Below are positions 11,346-21,726 of a DNA stretch of 64,000 bases, piece by piece. Numbering within the stretch: the first letter of the stretch is position 1; each line of letters starts with the position of its first letter. A program made the position numbers and the translations under genes. Below the pieces are notes generated by a model. That model saw only the letters and a list, made by a program, of their open reading frames with translations. It ran no database searches and had not been told where the DNA came from. The stretch is from Acanthochromis polyacanthus. Its lineage: Eukaryota > Chordata > Actinopteri > Pomacentridae. The DNA is taken from the NCBI RefSeq assembly GCF_021347895.1, contig NC_067122.1, positions 33,388,215 to 33,452,214 on the forward strand, given 5' to 3'.

Positions 11346-13400
11346 AGTTTAACACTTACCATTCATTGTCTATGTGAAATGCTCTGCATTGCAATCTGGT
11401 AGCGTCACGTCGCCTTTCCAGCAACAGGGCACATTTTGCTAGCTAGCTGCCGGCACCTCATTTTCAGCAGGCAGCTAGCAAGTGTATGCAACTGAGGTGC
11501 ATTGAGCAGAGATCTGACGCTTCATGAAGCTTTCGTAAAACCTCTAATTTAGCCATTTTTAAACTAAATCAAAGACAGATTCAGCAACTGCATAGCTTAT
11601 TTCTCACCTCAAATGTTTTCAGAAATACTTCCTATTGAGCTGTTTTCATAGCAAAAGAGAAATTTTACGACAGTGCCACCGTATTGGATCAATGTCTCCA
11701 CTGTACTGAAAGTAAAGCGCTTGTCATGTGACCACCTAGTGGCCCGGTAGTGACACACCCACCAAGCATGTGACCTTGAGAAGCAACATGTTGCCTCTCA
11801 TGTAAAAATGCCCCTGTGGACCTGTGAATGCGTATGCAGCTAATTCTTTTCATTTTACATTACTACTCTTTCACTTTGACTTAAGAGTCTTTTTTAAGCA
11901 AAACAATATTACCATTATTCAATGTGGAAAAGGAATAAAAGGGAAAAAACTCTATATAGGTACTGTAAATGCCTAATGTGTATGAGTTTGCCGTCTACAT
12001 AGTAATTTAAAAAAAAGCTTTTTCAGCAAAGTAGAATGGTTGAAAAACATTGAAGAGGCAGGTCACACTAGAAGTGTAAGGCTTTATTTGGATGCCCTTG
12101 CCATTCCCAGGTCATATCTTTCCATTTGTAAGTTGGTTCAAGGCAGCTGCTTTGTATGCCACTCATGCATCAATAATTATTCACTGCAAGGAGCTTTGAC
12201 TGAGCACTAAGTTTGCAATTCGGTCTCAGTTTATTTTTGTGTTGTTATACTTTTACTGAAAGTTTAACTCACCATTTCTTACTCCTAATATGTGACATTA
12301 TTGAAAACATTTAGCTCCAAATAAGAAAATCTATGTCTGTATCATTGCTTTATTGTAGCTCTTTGCAATACTGTAGCTTTGTTCAGTTCTTTGCAAGATC
12401 TCGAATCTCCTCTTCAGGGTCTGTAAAGCTCAACATGAAATAAACTCTCAACTCAGTCTGAAACCACAGACAGTCCATGAGCACTGGTCACTGGTAAGGT
12501 TGCAAATTTTTCATCCAAATGGCGGCTTTAGTGAAGCCACAGATTGGGCTCCACTACCGCTGATTTGAATGATATTTGACTAGGGCATTCGTTGTGTTCG
12601 TGGTGCTCGTTTTGACTGGAGATCAAACAGTATGCACACCTCTGACTACTGAAAACAGAAGAGGAAAACAACTTTCACAGACCATGTAGGCCTCAGTAGT
12701 GCATGAGCTGGAAGGAGATGATTTGTTGAAATCACAATGTTGCATTTAAAGAGAACGCTTTAATACACAAATCATTTATTTTGAGTGTAAATATGCTGAG
12801 ACCTACCTATCTAACCTGTAGTTAGTGCAATCTTTGTCTTGCAACTTTAAAATTAATTGTAAATACAGACAAATATGGTATGTTTCTAAAATATATTTGA
12901 TTAGTATTATTCTGTCATAAAAACTAGTGCTTTCATTCATGCCAGTAAGCCTGAAAAAATAAGAGACATTTGCCATCTTTTTTATTTGTTTATGTCAAAG
13001 TTACACTGGACCTATAAATTGGCGTTAAGATGTTAGTGTTACTACACACTTTACTGCTTTGCGCTGCTTCTGTTTTTCCTAAAGGTTTCAGATGTTGTTG
13101 GGAACTATTACTTGCAGTGTAGGTGTCTATGGAGGGATTGCTGTTAACCCTTTATGTGAAGTATAAATCCAGCTACACAGGGGCTGTGTATTACGCATTT
13201 ATAAGCAGAGACTTGATTTGATTATGCCTCAAAAGCTAAGACTTCACAGTTGTTGTCAAAAACAAAAACTGATCAAATCCCTGCTCCAGCCCCTGTCCTT
13301 CTCCTTTTTCACTTTCTCCCTCCTTCTTTATGTCTGCGTATCTGTCTGTCATCTGCCACTCCCTCTTCTCTCTCTCTCTCACCCCCTCCTCTTGCTCCTG
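11346..13400. other. non-coding DNA
   Basis: About 2 kb with no recognised gene. A local inverted motif GCACCTCA ... TGAGGTGC with GCTAGCTAGCTGCC occurs at 11435-11500. The 13280-13400 part is a C/T-rich tract ending in TC repeats. Confidence 0.4.
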
Positions 13401-13408
13401 TGTCTCTC

Positions 13409-13514
13409 CAACCCGGTCTCACGGGGATTCGTGAAACTGTCACGTAAGTTTTAGTTTCGGTTTCGTGCGCACCAACACGATTTCGTCATGTTTTTCGTGC
13501 CGCTCATCGGGCTG
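13409..13514. mobile_element. 106-bp foldback-family remnant
   Basis: It begins CAACCCGGTCTCACGGGGAT and follows the left arm of the foldback element at 18730 for about 95 bases, then jumps to a right end GGGCTG. It is flanked by GTCTCTC at 13402-13408 and 13515-13521, a 7-base duplication of the same length as at 18730-21060. The flank is TC-rich, so chance matching is possible. It appears to be a deletion derivative with almost the whole interior lost. Confidence 0.7.
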
Positions 13515-13521
13515 GTCTCTC

Positions 13522-13835
13522 TGCTCCCTGTCCCAGTCTGACTGCAGCAATGACAGTCAGCTGCAGTAATTAGTTCACTCATCTCACCTGCTCACAGTCT
13601 CACCTGTTCACAATCCCCCCTCCTACTATGTAACTCTGGTTCACTCATTCATTCCCTGCCAGACCATAGACTGCTTTCATGGACTCCTTCTACCGTTTGG
13701 ATTTCCGTCCGGTTCCTGCATTGCCTCCAGACTGCCATAACTCCACCTGGACTCTTGTCAAGGCTCAGCCTCCAATTCTGCTTCTGGAAACTCTGGGAGC
13801 CATAAAATTAAACCTGCAGTCTGAGAATGTAATGT
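13522..13835. mobile_element. possible LTR-type fragment
   Basis: C/T-rich sequence with phrases such as TTTCATGGACTCC and ATAAAATTAAACCTGCAG that resemble the R-U5 part of teleost LTRs. There is no protein evidence and the ends are unresolved. Confidence 0.3.
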
Positions 13836-13849
13836 TCTCTTCAGATAAA

Positions 13850-14268
13850 ATGGTACTATAAGGTCCTTAGGATAAGATAGAGCTTGGCCATTAAGAGTTT
13901 TGTATGTTAGAAGAAGAATTTTTTGACTTGTGTATTTTACAGGGAGCCATTAAAGAGAAGCTAATACAGGAGAAATATCCAGCCTAAAAGTAGCAAATAC
14001 ATGGATTAGTTTTTCAGCATCACTGAGACAGGATGTTCCTCGTAGTTTTGAAAATTTTGCACAAGTGCGAAAAGGCTTCCTACAGACATATTCTACGTGA
14101 GTCAAACAGCATATCTTGGTGAAAAATAATTCAAAGGTTTCTTACAGTGGTGCTTTGAGTCAAGGCAATGCCGTTGAGAGTAACTATCTGCTTCAGTGGC
14201 TTGTTTCTGACGTATTGAGGGTTAAATTCAATAACTTTTGTTGTGTCTAAATTTACAGGAGGAAAATT
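13850..14268 (-). pseudogene. L2-like LINE reverse transcriptase, C-terminal fragment
   Basis: The order of motifs on the minus strand (Leu-rich LDTTKVIEFNP near 14230, then regions corresponding to the RT thumb and the C-terminal tail of L2/Maui-type ORF2) matches a repeat very common in percomorph fish. Several frameshifts and stops are present. It is a 5'-truncated decayed copy. Confidence 0.6.
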
Positions 14269-14271
14269 GTC

Positions 14272-14770
14272 ACGGCCACAGCCAGAGGCTGTGATTAGTG
14301 ACATTGCTCTCCCCTCCTCCAGCCCTGGTCTCTCTTTCTCCTAGGTGTGCATTGGCACAGAGGCTTGGCACCAATTGTGGCTGCTTGGTAATCAGCAGAT
14401 CGCGGGTAGGTGGCAGTCATCTAATCATCTACCCCGGCTCCTCCACAAAACCAGAGGCCACTCTGCGCCAGAGACCATTCAATGCCGGACTATGAAACAT
14501 CCTCCAGTTAGTTCTGCGAACTGTTCAGTCTGAGCCTTTCTTCCTAGTTCTTGCAGTAATCCTGTTTTCTCTGTTTAGAACTGACTCTTGCCTGCTTCTG
14601 TCACCTGGATCTCCTGTTTCCACCATCTGCCTGCTGTCTGGTTCCTCACCTGGCTGGATTCCTTGGCTTCTGCTGACTTTCTGGTTCTCCAAGTATTCCT
14701 GTAGAACACACCTTTTGCCAGCCACGGTACTGTGGACACCAGTCATGCCACCAAGGACGCCATTCACTGA
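14272..14770. mobile_element. LTR fragment related to the 56.2 kb LTR
   Basis: The blocks GCCGGACTATGAAACATCC and AGTTCTGCGAACTGTTCAGT correspond in order to GCTGGACTGTGAACAACC and AGTTCTGCGCATTGTTCAGT at 56170-56220. The following C/T-rich part is also alike. This supports two diverged LTRs of related gypsy-type elements. There is no adjacent coding region. Confidence 0.5.
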
Positions 14771-14812
14771 GTAACTGAGGGATAAACACCATTCTTCAAA
14801 AAGACAGTCTAT

Positions 14813-15030
14813 TATTACTCCGCCAAGGAACGCGGCAGAGTTATGTGACGATCGGCGTACGTTTGTCCTTCTGTGAAACATTACTCAAAAATGGTCAAAT
14901 GGATTTGGATAAAATTTTCAGGGAAGGTCAGAAATGGCACAAGGACCACGTCATTAGATTTTGGCAGTGATTCAGCTTATAGTCTGGATCCATGAATTTT
15001 TAAAAAAGATTTCTGTATTATCGTGAGATA
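14813..15030 (+). repeat. dispersed repeat, CCAAGGA-type
   Basis: It runs CTCCGCCAAGGA, TTATGTGAC, TGTCCTTCTGTG, TACTCAAAAA, AAAATTTTCAGGGA, TTTTGG..GTGA, TCTGGATCCAT. The same series, diverged, appears on the minus strand at 44250-44462. It is a non-coding dispersed repeat whose class I cannot name. Confidence 0.55.
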
Positions 15031-15039
15031 GCGGCACTG

Positions 15040-15660
15040 TGACTACAAATGAACACTACATCAGCTATTGCCAACCTTATAAGGTCAGCAATCAGGCGAT
15101 AAGGCTTTAGTGTTTTGATCAGTATTTGTTTTAGGATTACAACGCTCTTCAAAGCAGATACAAAATTACTTTAAAAACACTTGCAGCTCTAAAAACTCCT
15201 ATCTTCCCCTCTCGCTATCTGTATACTGAGCTCTGCTGGATTTTTTATGCTGATCACACTTTTCCAGGACACCCAGTCAAGTGTTCAAGAATTTCCAATA
15301 ATTTTTGACCTATCTTATACATTAGTAGTGTTTATCGATCAGAGATGAGACTTAAGTTTAATAGTGATGATTCCTCCAAAGTTTCTCCCCTGCTGTATTT
15401 CATCTTCATTAGCAAGAGCATCACAAAAAAAATCTGGGAATGGTGTGCTCGTCTTTGTTTTTCAGCTGGGACTGGATCTATTAGGAATCTGACATGAAGC
15501 AGAGGACTTAAGTGACAGAGGGCATCCTCCCTTTTCACATTTGCTTTTCCGCCAATCCCTGCCTTAGTGTCGACACTCAGACCCACACATAAAAATCTTG
15601 ACAACAAGGCTGCTTGTCATCACATCACATCCACCTTTAGACACACACACACACTCACAC
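15040..15660. other. no recognisable feature
   Basis: Non-coding DNA between two repeats. A minus-strand frame of 91 codons at 15332-15607 has no motif. Confidence 0.4.
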
Positions 15661-15673
15661 ATCCATCTATCTT

Positions 15674-16540
15674 ACTGTCCGCTTAGGAACAGCCACCGGG
15701 TCTGACTCTCTGGTCAGCGGCGGAAGGGAGTGGGGGATTCTTCCTGAAATCCATCATTATTTCTTTGGTCTTGTCTGTGTTGAGGATGAGGTTGTTCTCC
15801 TCTCCCTAGACAAGAATGTCATTGACCAGGGTCCTGTATCCTGACTCGTCTCCCCCTTGATGAGGCCCAGGATGGTGATGTCATCAGCGTATTTGATGAT
15901 GATGGTGTTGTCCTGGGTGGAGACACAGTCGTGTGTGTACAGGGTGAAGAGTTTGGGGCTGAGGCAGCATCCCTGTGGTGATCCTGTGCTGATCATGAGC
16001 TCAGCTGACACCTGTCTTCCCATCTTCACCACCTGTGGTCTTCCGGTCAGGAAATCCAAAATCCAGTTGCGGGTGGGGGTTGGGATGCCGAGGTCTGCCA
16101 GCTTCTCGATCAGTCTGCCCAAGCGAATGGTGCTAAATGCAGAACTGTAGTCCAGGAAAAGCATTCTGGCATATGTTCTGCTGTCCTCCAGGTGTTGCAG
16201 AATGTGGTGGAGGTCTAATGCTACCGCGACGTCCACTGATCGGCCTGGATGAAGCATCAGTCCCTCCGGGGCAAGCTGGGAGACGGAGGCCGAGGCAGCA
16301 CTTGTTGAGGCCGGCGGATCAATGTCAGTGGCCAGGATGGTGAGGTCCAAATCAGCTGAGTTGGCAGGTGGACCTGCACCCAGTTTGACTACAGAGTCCA
16401 GCAGTTTTTCCTCATTTCGGATCCAGTAGAGGTCGGCGATATGGCATTGGAGATCAGCGATTGACCTGGATTTTTGGAGATAGCCATCACACCCATGTGG
16501 AGAGGTAAGTGGGGCCACAAGGGAGAGAGCCATGGATATA
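15674..16540 (-). pseudogene. CR1/Rex1-like LINE reverse transcriptase fragment
   Basis: The 258-codon minus-strand frame at 15757-16533 contains ARMLFLDYSSAFSTI (RT motif A), NWILDFLTGRPQVVKMG, TGSPQGCCLSPKLFTLYTHD (motif B) and KYADDITILGLI (motif C, YADD). Typical ORF2 products of this clade exceed 900 residues, so endonuclease and C-terminal parts are missing. The N-terminal 80 residues and C-terminal 20 residues do not look like RT and probably reflect frameshifts. The element acts by target-primed reverse transcription; this copy cannot. Confidence 0.85.
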
Positions 16541-17018
16541 GAGTATAAGGGGGTCCTTGGTTTACGACAATCAATTTGGCTACTAGTTTTGGGCTAAACT
16601 TGCAGTCATTTGTAAAATGTCACAATCATTAAAACTCACTCAAAACCCTCCTGGCTGGGCTGAAACTTGCTAGCTTGATGCGAGATGGTGACGGCGAGTG
16701 GCAGCCCCTCACGTGCACTTAAAACATCCACGTTTTAAGTGCGTCATTAACTTACTTGTTCTGACATACCTAGCAAAACAAATGGCTTCCATGTCTCCCA
16801 CACAGCTCTGTAGACAGGTCAGCGCAATGTAAACTGTGTTGAGTTGTGACTTCTTGGTGGTGAAAGAGCATTTCCTGTTTGAATCCAGGGGTCTTCCTCG
16901 GATGACTTGTGTATTAGGACGGATGGATGACCTCAGCCTTTCTCGTGATAATGATTGTCTCTTCTGTACAGTATGTGTGCATCATCACACAACTCTGTGT
17001 GGACACAATGTGGGATGC
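16541..17018. other. unique-looking DNA outside the inverted duplication
   Basis: Non-coding DNA with no motif. It ends where homology to 18955-20260 begins. Confidence 0.4.
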
Positions 17019-17391
17019 CATACACAAAAGCACACTCTTTCAATTTGGCTGTCAAAAGCTTAACCCAAGCCCGTCGTAAAGATGCACAGGTGAATTTTGG
17101 AAGCACACACACGGCTATTTAAAAGTCGCACCTACTCATTTAATGTTTTTATTATGTTTTTTCTTTATTTTCATGACTATTTACATTGTAGATTCGCAGT
17201 GAAGACATCAACTAAACATGAACACATCTGGAATTAAGTAGTAAACAAAAAAGTAATGTGAAATAAGTCAAAACATTTTAGATTCTTCTGAATAGCCACC
17301 TTTTGCTTTGATTACTGCTTTGCACACTCCTGACATTCTCTCAATAAGCGTCATGAGGGAGTCACCTGAAATAGTTTTTCCAACAGTCTTA

Positions 17392-17575
17392 AGATAAGAT
17401 AAGATAAGATAATCCTTTATTGATCTCCAGAGGGGAAATTCAGGTATTGCAGCAGCACAGGGCAAGTATAAGTACTTGAAGGAGTTCCCAGAGATGCTGA
17501 GCACTTGTTGCCCTTTCTGACTTCCTTCTGCAATCCGTCTCATCCCCAGCCATCCGGACTACTAGAACTTTATGT
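17392..17575 (-). mobile_element. 5'-truncated LINE 3' end inside the Tc1 copy
   Basis: A tail of four AAGAT units is followed by AATCCTTTATTGATCTCCAG and GGGGAAATTCAGGTATTGCA, the typical 3' UTR and pentanucleotide tail of teleost CR1/Rex-type LINEs. It interrupts the Tc1 frame. The identical insertion is present in the other arm at about 19700-19880, so it predates the duplication. Confidence 0.7.
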
Positions 17576-17607
17576 GGCATTTATCTGGGGTCTAATCTGA
17601 GGTGTTG

Positions 17608-17880
17608 TTAACTTGTGATTTCTGAGGCTGGTGACTCCGATGAACTTATCCTCAGGAGCAGAGATGACTTTTGGTATTCCTTTCCTGGGGCGGTCCTTGT
17701 GGCCAGTTTCATTGTAGCGCTTGATTGTTCTTGTGTTTTTGCTGCATTTGGGGATACATTCAAAGTTTTTGCAATTTTCTGGACTGACTGACCTTCAGTT
17801 CTTAAAGTATTGATGAACTGTCGTTTGTCTTTACTTAGCTGATTGGTTCTTGCTAAAGTATGGATTCTAACAGTTGTCAA
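17608..17880 (-). pseudogene. Tc1-like transposase N-terminal fragment
   Basis: The first 55 residues match the paired-like helix-turn-helix of Tc1-like transposases, which binds the terminal repeats (ISLQ-like spacing: LSKDKRQFINTLRTEG, then VQKIAKTLNVSPNAA). The frame then shifts at KTQEQSS, and the catalytic domain is broken by the LINE tail. The same protein is encoded on the plus strand at 19389-19661. Confidence 0.75.
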
Positions 17881-18315
17881 ACAGGGCTGTCAACTGTGTA
17901 CCAACCTGACATCTGCACAACACAACTGATGATCCCAACCCCATTAAGATGGCAAAAAAAAAAAAATCCACAAGTTAACCTTGACAAGGCACACCTGTGA
18001 AGTGAAAACCATTTCAGGTGACAATGTCATGAAGCTCAGTAAGAGAATGGCAAGACTGTGCAAAGCAGTAATCAAAGCAAATGGTGGCCATTTTGAAGAA
18101 ACCAAAAAATAAAACATGTTTTGACTAATTTTATGCTTTTCTGTTCACTACATAATTCCATATGTGTTAATTCATAATTTCACGCCTTCAGTGAAAATCT
18201 ACAATGTAAACAGCCATGAAAATAAATATAAACCATTAAATGAGAAGTTGTGTCCAAACTTTTGATTGGTAGCATATGTCAGTGTCGGTGCTATTTTTCA
18301 TTGTTTCTATTAAGC

Positions 18316-18426
18316 CTTTCCAAACTAAAACATACTTTCATACAGTAAGAGCTAACAGTGAATGGAATACTAACATCTACAATTGATTTAACTAAACTGA
18401 TTTCAATTTCAGCTATGTTAACAATG
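18316..18426. other. flank of the sushi-type retrotransposon
   Basis: AT-rich non-coding sequence ending in CAATG, the base-5 flank of the 5' LTR. The flank after the 3' LTR is CATTG, a possible target duplication with one mismatch. Confidence 0.5.
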
Positions 18427-18729
18427 TGTCAGGCCAGCCACTGGCGGCTCTGCCTGGTGCCTCCTCCCCCTTCCTTCCCTCCTTTGTGTCTAGGTGGTGC
18501 TCTGTGTTGTGGCAACGCTCAGCTGTGGACACTTGCAATCAGCTGATTGGATCCCTGACGACAGGTGTTCCTAACCAATCAGCACTGCCTTCCCGTCCTA
18601 CAAGAGTAGACGCCACACACACTCCGGCACTGGATCGTGACACTACCTCAGTAATCCCTCAGCCGTTATAGTCTATAGTTTCTACTTCTGTATGCTCTCA
18701 GTAACACCGTTTCTCCTATGCTACAGTTC
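18427..18729 (+). repeat. sushi element 5' LTR, part 1
   Basis: Matches 30601-30903 with a few substitutions and one indel. It is broken after ACAGTTC by the foldback insertion and continues at 21061-21222 and about 23722-23851. Confidence 0.9.
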
Positions 18730-18954
18730 CAACCCGGTCTCACGGGGATTCATGAAACTGTGATGTAAGTTTTTGTTTCGGTTTCGTGCGCACCAACACG
18801 ATGTCGTCATGTTTTTCGTGCAGCTCACCACGAACGAAACCGGCTGTGGTAATCACATCTGAAAGTGGTTTATACCGACGGATTCATGACGATCTAAGCT
18901 GTCCATCGGCGTTTGCAGCCGCAGCCGCCGCGGCCATGGCCATGGCCATGCCAC

Positions 18955-20260
18955 CTTAATAGAAACAATGAAAAATAGCACCTACACTGACATATGCTAC
19001 CAATCAAAAGTTTGGACACAACTTCTCATTTAATGGTTTATATTTATTTTCATGGCTGTTTACATTGTAGATTTTCACTGAAGGCGTGAAATTATGAATT
19101 AACACATATGGAATTATGTAGTGAACAGAAAAGCATAAAATTAGTCAAAACATGTTTTATTTTTTAGATTCTTCAAAATGGCCACCATTTGCTTTGATTA
19201 CTGCTTTGCACAGTCTTGCCATTCTCTTACTGAGCTTCATGACATTGTCACCTGAAATGGTTTTCACTTCACAGGTGTGCCTTGTCAAGGTTAACTTGTG
19301 GATTTTTTTTTTTTTGCCATCTTAATGGGGTTGGGATCATCAGTTGTGTTGTGCAGATGTCAGGTTGGTACACAGTTGACAGCCCTGTTTGACAACTGTT
19401 AGAATCCATACTTTAGCAAGAACCAATCAGCTAAGTAAAGACAAACGACAGTTCATCAATACTTTAAGAACTGAAGGTCAGTCAGTCCAGAAAATTGCAA
19501 AAACTTTGAATGTATCCCCAAATGCAGCAAAAACACAAGAACAATCAAGCGCTACAATGAAACTGGCCACAAGGACCGCCCCAGGAAAGGAATACCAAAA
19601 GTCATCTCTGCTCCTGAGGATAAGTTCATCGGAGTCACCAGCCTCAGAAATCACAAGTTAACAACACCTCAGATTAGACCCCAGATAAATGCCACATAAA
19701 GTTCTAGTAGTCCGGATGGCTGGGGATGAGACGGATTGCAGAAGGAAGTCAGAAAGGGCAACAAGTGCTCAGCATCTCTGGGAACTCCTTCAAGTACTTA
19801 TACTTGCCCTGTGCTGCTGCAATACCTGAATTTCCCCTCTGGAGATCAATAAAGGATTATCTTATCTTATCTTATCTTAAGACTGTTGGAAAAACTATTT
19901 CAGGTGACTCCCTCATGACGCTTATTGAGAGAATGTCAGGAGTGTGCAAAGCAGTAATCAAAGCAAAAGGTGGCTATTCAGAAGAATCTAAAATGTTTTG
20001 ACTTATTTCACATTATTTCACATTACTTTTTTGTTTACTACTTAATTCCAGATGTGTTCATGTTTAGTTGATGTCTTCACTGCGAATCTACAATGTAAAT
20101 AGTCATGAAAATAAAGAAAAAACATAATAAAAACATTAAATGAGTAGGTGCGACTTTTAAATAGCCGTGTGTGTGCTTCCAAAATTCACCTGTGCATCTT
20201 TACGACGGGCTTGGGTTAAGCTTTTGACAGCCAAATTGAAAGAGTGTGCTTTTGTGTATG
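18955..20260 (+). repeat. inverted duplication, inner arm captured in the foldback core
   Basis: Near-identical reverse complement of 17019-18315, including non-Tc1 flanks. It is bordered on both sides by foldback sequence: the subterminal block GGTAATCACATCTGAAAG occurs before it (about 18849) and again directly after it (20262), in the same orientation. The plus-strand frame 19389-19661 is the Tc1 helix-turn-helix fragment and 19726-20001 is a shadow of the LINE tail. Either a template-switch event copied neighbouring DNA into the element, or the assembly has a local error. Confidence 0.9.
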
Positions 20261-20940
20261 TGGTAATCACATCTGAAAGTGGTTTATACCGGCGGATTCA
20301 TGACGATCTAAGCTGTCCATCGGCGTTTGCGGCCGCCGCCGCCGCCGCCGCCGCCGCAGCCGCAGCCGCAGCCGCAGCCGCAGCCGCCGGACATTCTTTA
20401 AATTCCTATGCATATTCGTCGGATTCATGACGATCTAAGCTGTCCATTTGGCGTTTGTGGCGGATGTCCGGCGGCGGTGGCCGCGGCGGCGGCCGCAGCG
20501 GCGGCCGCAAACGCCGATGGACAGCTTAGATTCGGCGGATTCATGACGATCTAAGCTGTCCATCAGCGGTTGCGGCCGCCGCCGCGGCCGCCACCGCAGC
20601 CACCGCAGCCACCGCAGCCACCGCAGCCACTGCTGTGGCCGGATGTCCGGCGGCCGCAGCCGCGGCCGCAAACGCCGATAGTCAGCTTAGATCGTCATGA
20701 ATCTGACGAATTTGCATAGGAATTTAAAGAATGGCCGGCGGCTGCGGCGGCGGCCGCGGTGACGGCCGCAAACGCCGATGGACAGCTTAGATCGTCATGA
20801 ATCTGACGAATTTGCATAGGAATTTAAAGAATGTCCGGCGGCTGCGGCGGTGGCGGCGGCCGCGGCGACGGCCGCAAACGCCGATGGACAGCTTAGATCG
20901 TCATGAATCCGCCGGCATAAACCACTTTCAGATGTGATTA
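20261..20940. repeat. GC-rich modular core of the foldback element
   Basis: Repeating modules joined head to head and head to tail: GATTCATGACGATCTAAGCT, GTCCATCGGCGTTTGCGGCC, runs of GCC or GCA-GCC triplets, then CCGGACATTCTTTAAATTCC. Two tandem minus-oriented modules of about 110 bases lie at 20690-20900. Poly-Ala and Arg-rich frames across it are composition artefacts. Strong self-complementarity suggests stable hairpins. Confidence 0.85.
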
Positions 20941-21060
20941 CCACAGCCGGTTTCGTTCGTGGTGAGCTGCACGAAAAACATGACGACATCGTGTTGGTGC
21001 GCACGAAACCGAAACAAAAACTTACGTCACAGTTTCACGAATCCCCGTGAGACCGGGTTG

Positions 21061-21222
21061 ACAGTCCCTGTTCCTGCACCTGCTGCCTGCTGCTTGGACA
21101 CCTCAGCCCTCATCAGCATACCCCTGCCAAGACCCACAGAGAGGATCACTGCACGCCAGCCCAGCGCATCCTACGACGGACACCACCTCCCACCCTTTCG
21201 CGTCCCCTTCCGGAGAATTCGG
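21061..21222 (+). repeat. sushi element 5' LTR, part 2
   Basis: Resumes with ACAGTCCCTGTTCCTGCACC, matching 30897 onward in the 3' LTR, up to CTTCCGGAGAATTCG. From there the two LTRs differ: 21223-21345 has no counterpart in the 3' LTR and precedes the LINE tail. Confidence 0.85.
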
Positions 21223-21726
21223 AGAATTAAGCCCTGTCGACACTTAAGTGTACACGGTTCACAGTTCAGAGTTTGCTTTTTGTTTAACCACTGAGTAGTT
21301 TTTCCAGGCCCTTTTGGCTTCGCTTTCAGTTAAAAGCCCCGTCAGTAGAAGGTTCAAGGTTCAAGGTTCAAGGAATCTTTATTATCCCCGTGGGGCAAAT
21401 TACTATACAGCCAGCAGAGCAAGTCAACAACAATCACATCGCAGAGTACCAAGCACAGACAATAATAGCAACAATGGATAGCACAAACGGGTTAGTCAGT
21501 CACTTGTTTAGCAGGACAATTGCAGCAGGGACAAAGGAATGTTTAAGTCTGTTTGTCCTGCATCTTGGCAGGATATACCTGCGGCCTGACGGGAGCAGCA
21601 CAAACTCACCAACCAAGGGGTGGCTCTGATCAGTGAGGAGTGTGCGGGCCTTATTTAAGGTTCTGAGCTTATGTACATCAGAAAGATTGTTGAGGTTAAT
21701 ACCTGCAATTTTGCTGCATACTCTCA

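Larger units (their letters stand above)
17019..18315 (-). repeat. inverted duplication, outer arm (Tc1 copy plus flanking DNA)
   Basis: These 1297 bases are the reverse complement of 18955-20260 (1306 bases). The only clear differences I see are a 9-base insertion in the second arm near 20010-20022 and one substitution near 18287. The arm holds a decayed Tc1-like transposon (about 17100-18285) together with non-transposon flank on both sides, so the duplication is not simply two transposon insertions. A minus-strand 90-codon frame at 17608-17880 begins with the Tc1 helix-turn-helix region (TNQLSKDKRQFINTLRTEGQ). The spacer between arms is 639 bases. Confidence 0.95.
18730..21060. mobile_element. 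foldback (long-TIR) element with 7-base target duplication
   Basis: Both ends read CAACCCGGTCTCACGGGGAT (right end inverted), and the inverted repeats extend about 200 bases. It is flanked by ACAGTTC (18723-18729) and ACAGTCC (21061-21067). The undisturbed 3' LTR has a single ACAGTTC at the equivalent place (about 30897-30903), giving an internal empty site. No transposase is encoded. The core has GCC/GGC-rich modules and a captured 1306-base block (18955-20260). Related copies lie at 13409-13514 and 51689-52106. A 7-base duplication does not fit hAT (8), Harbinger (3) or piggyBac (4). Confidence 0.9.

Noticed and set aside
20167..20671. Poly-Ala and Arg/Trp-rich frames
   Set aside because: Products of GCC/GGC triplet runs in the foldback core; no conserved start and opposite strands both open.
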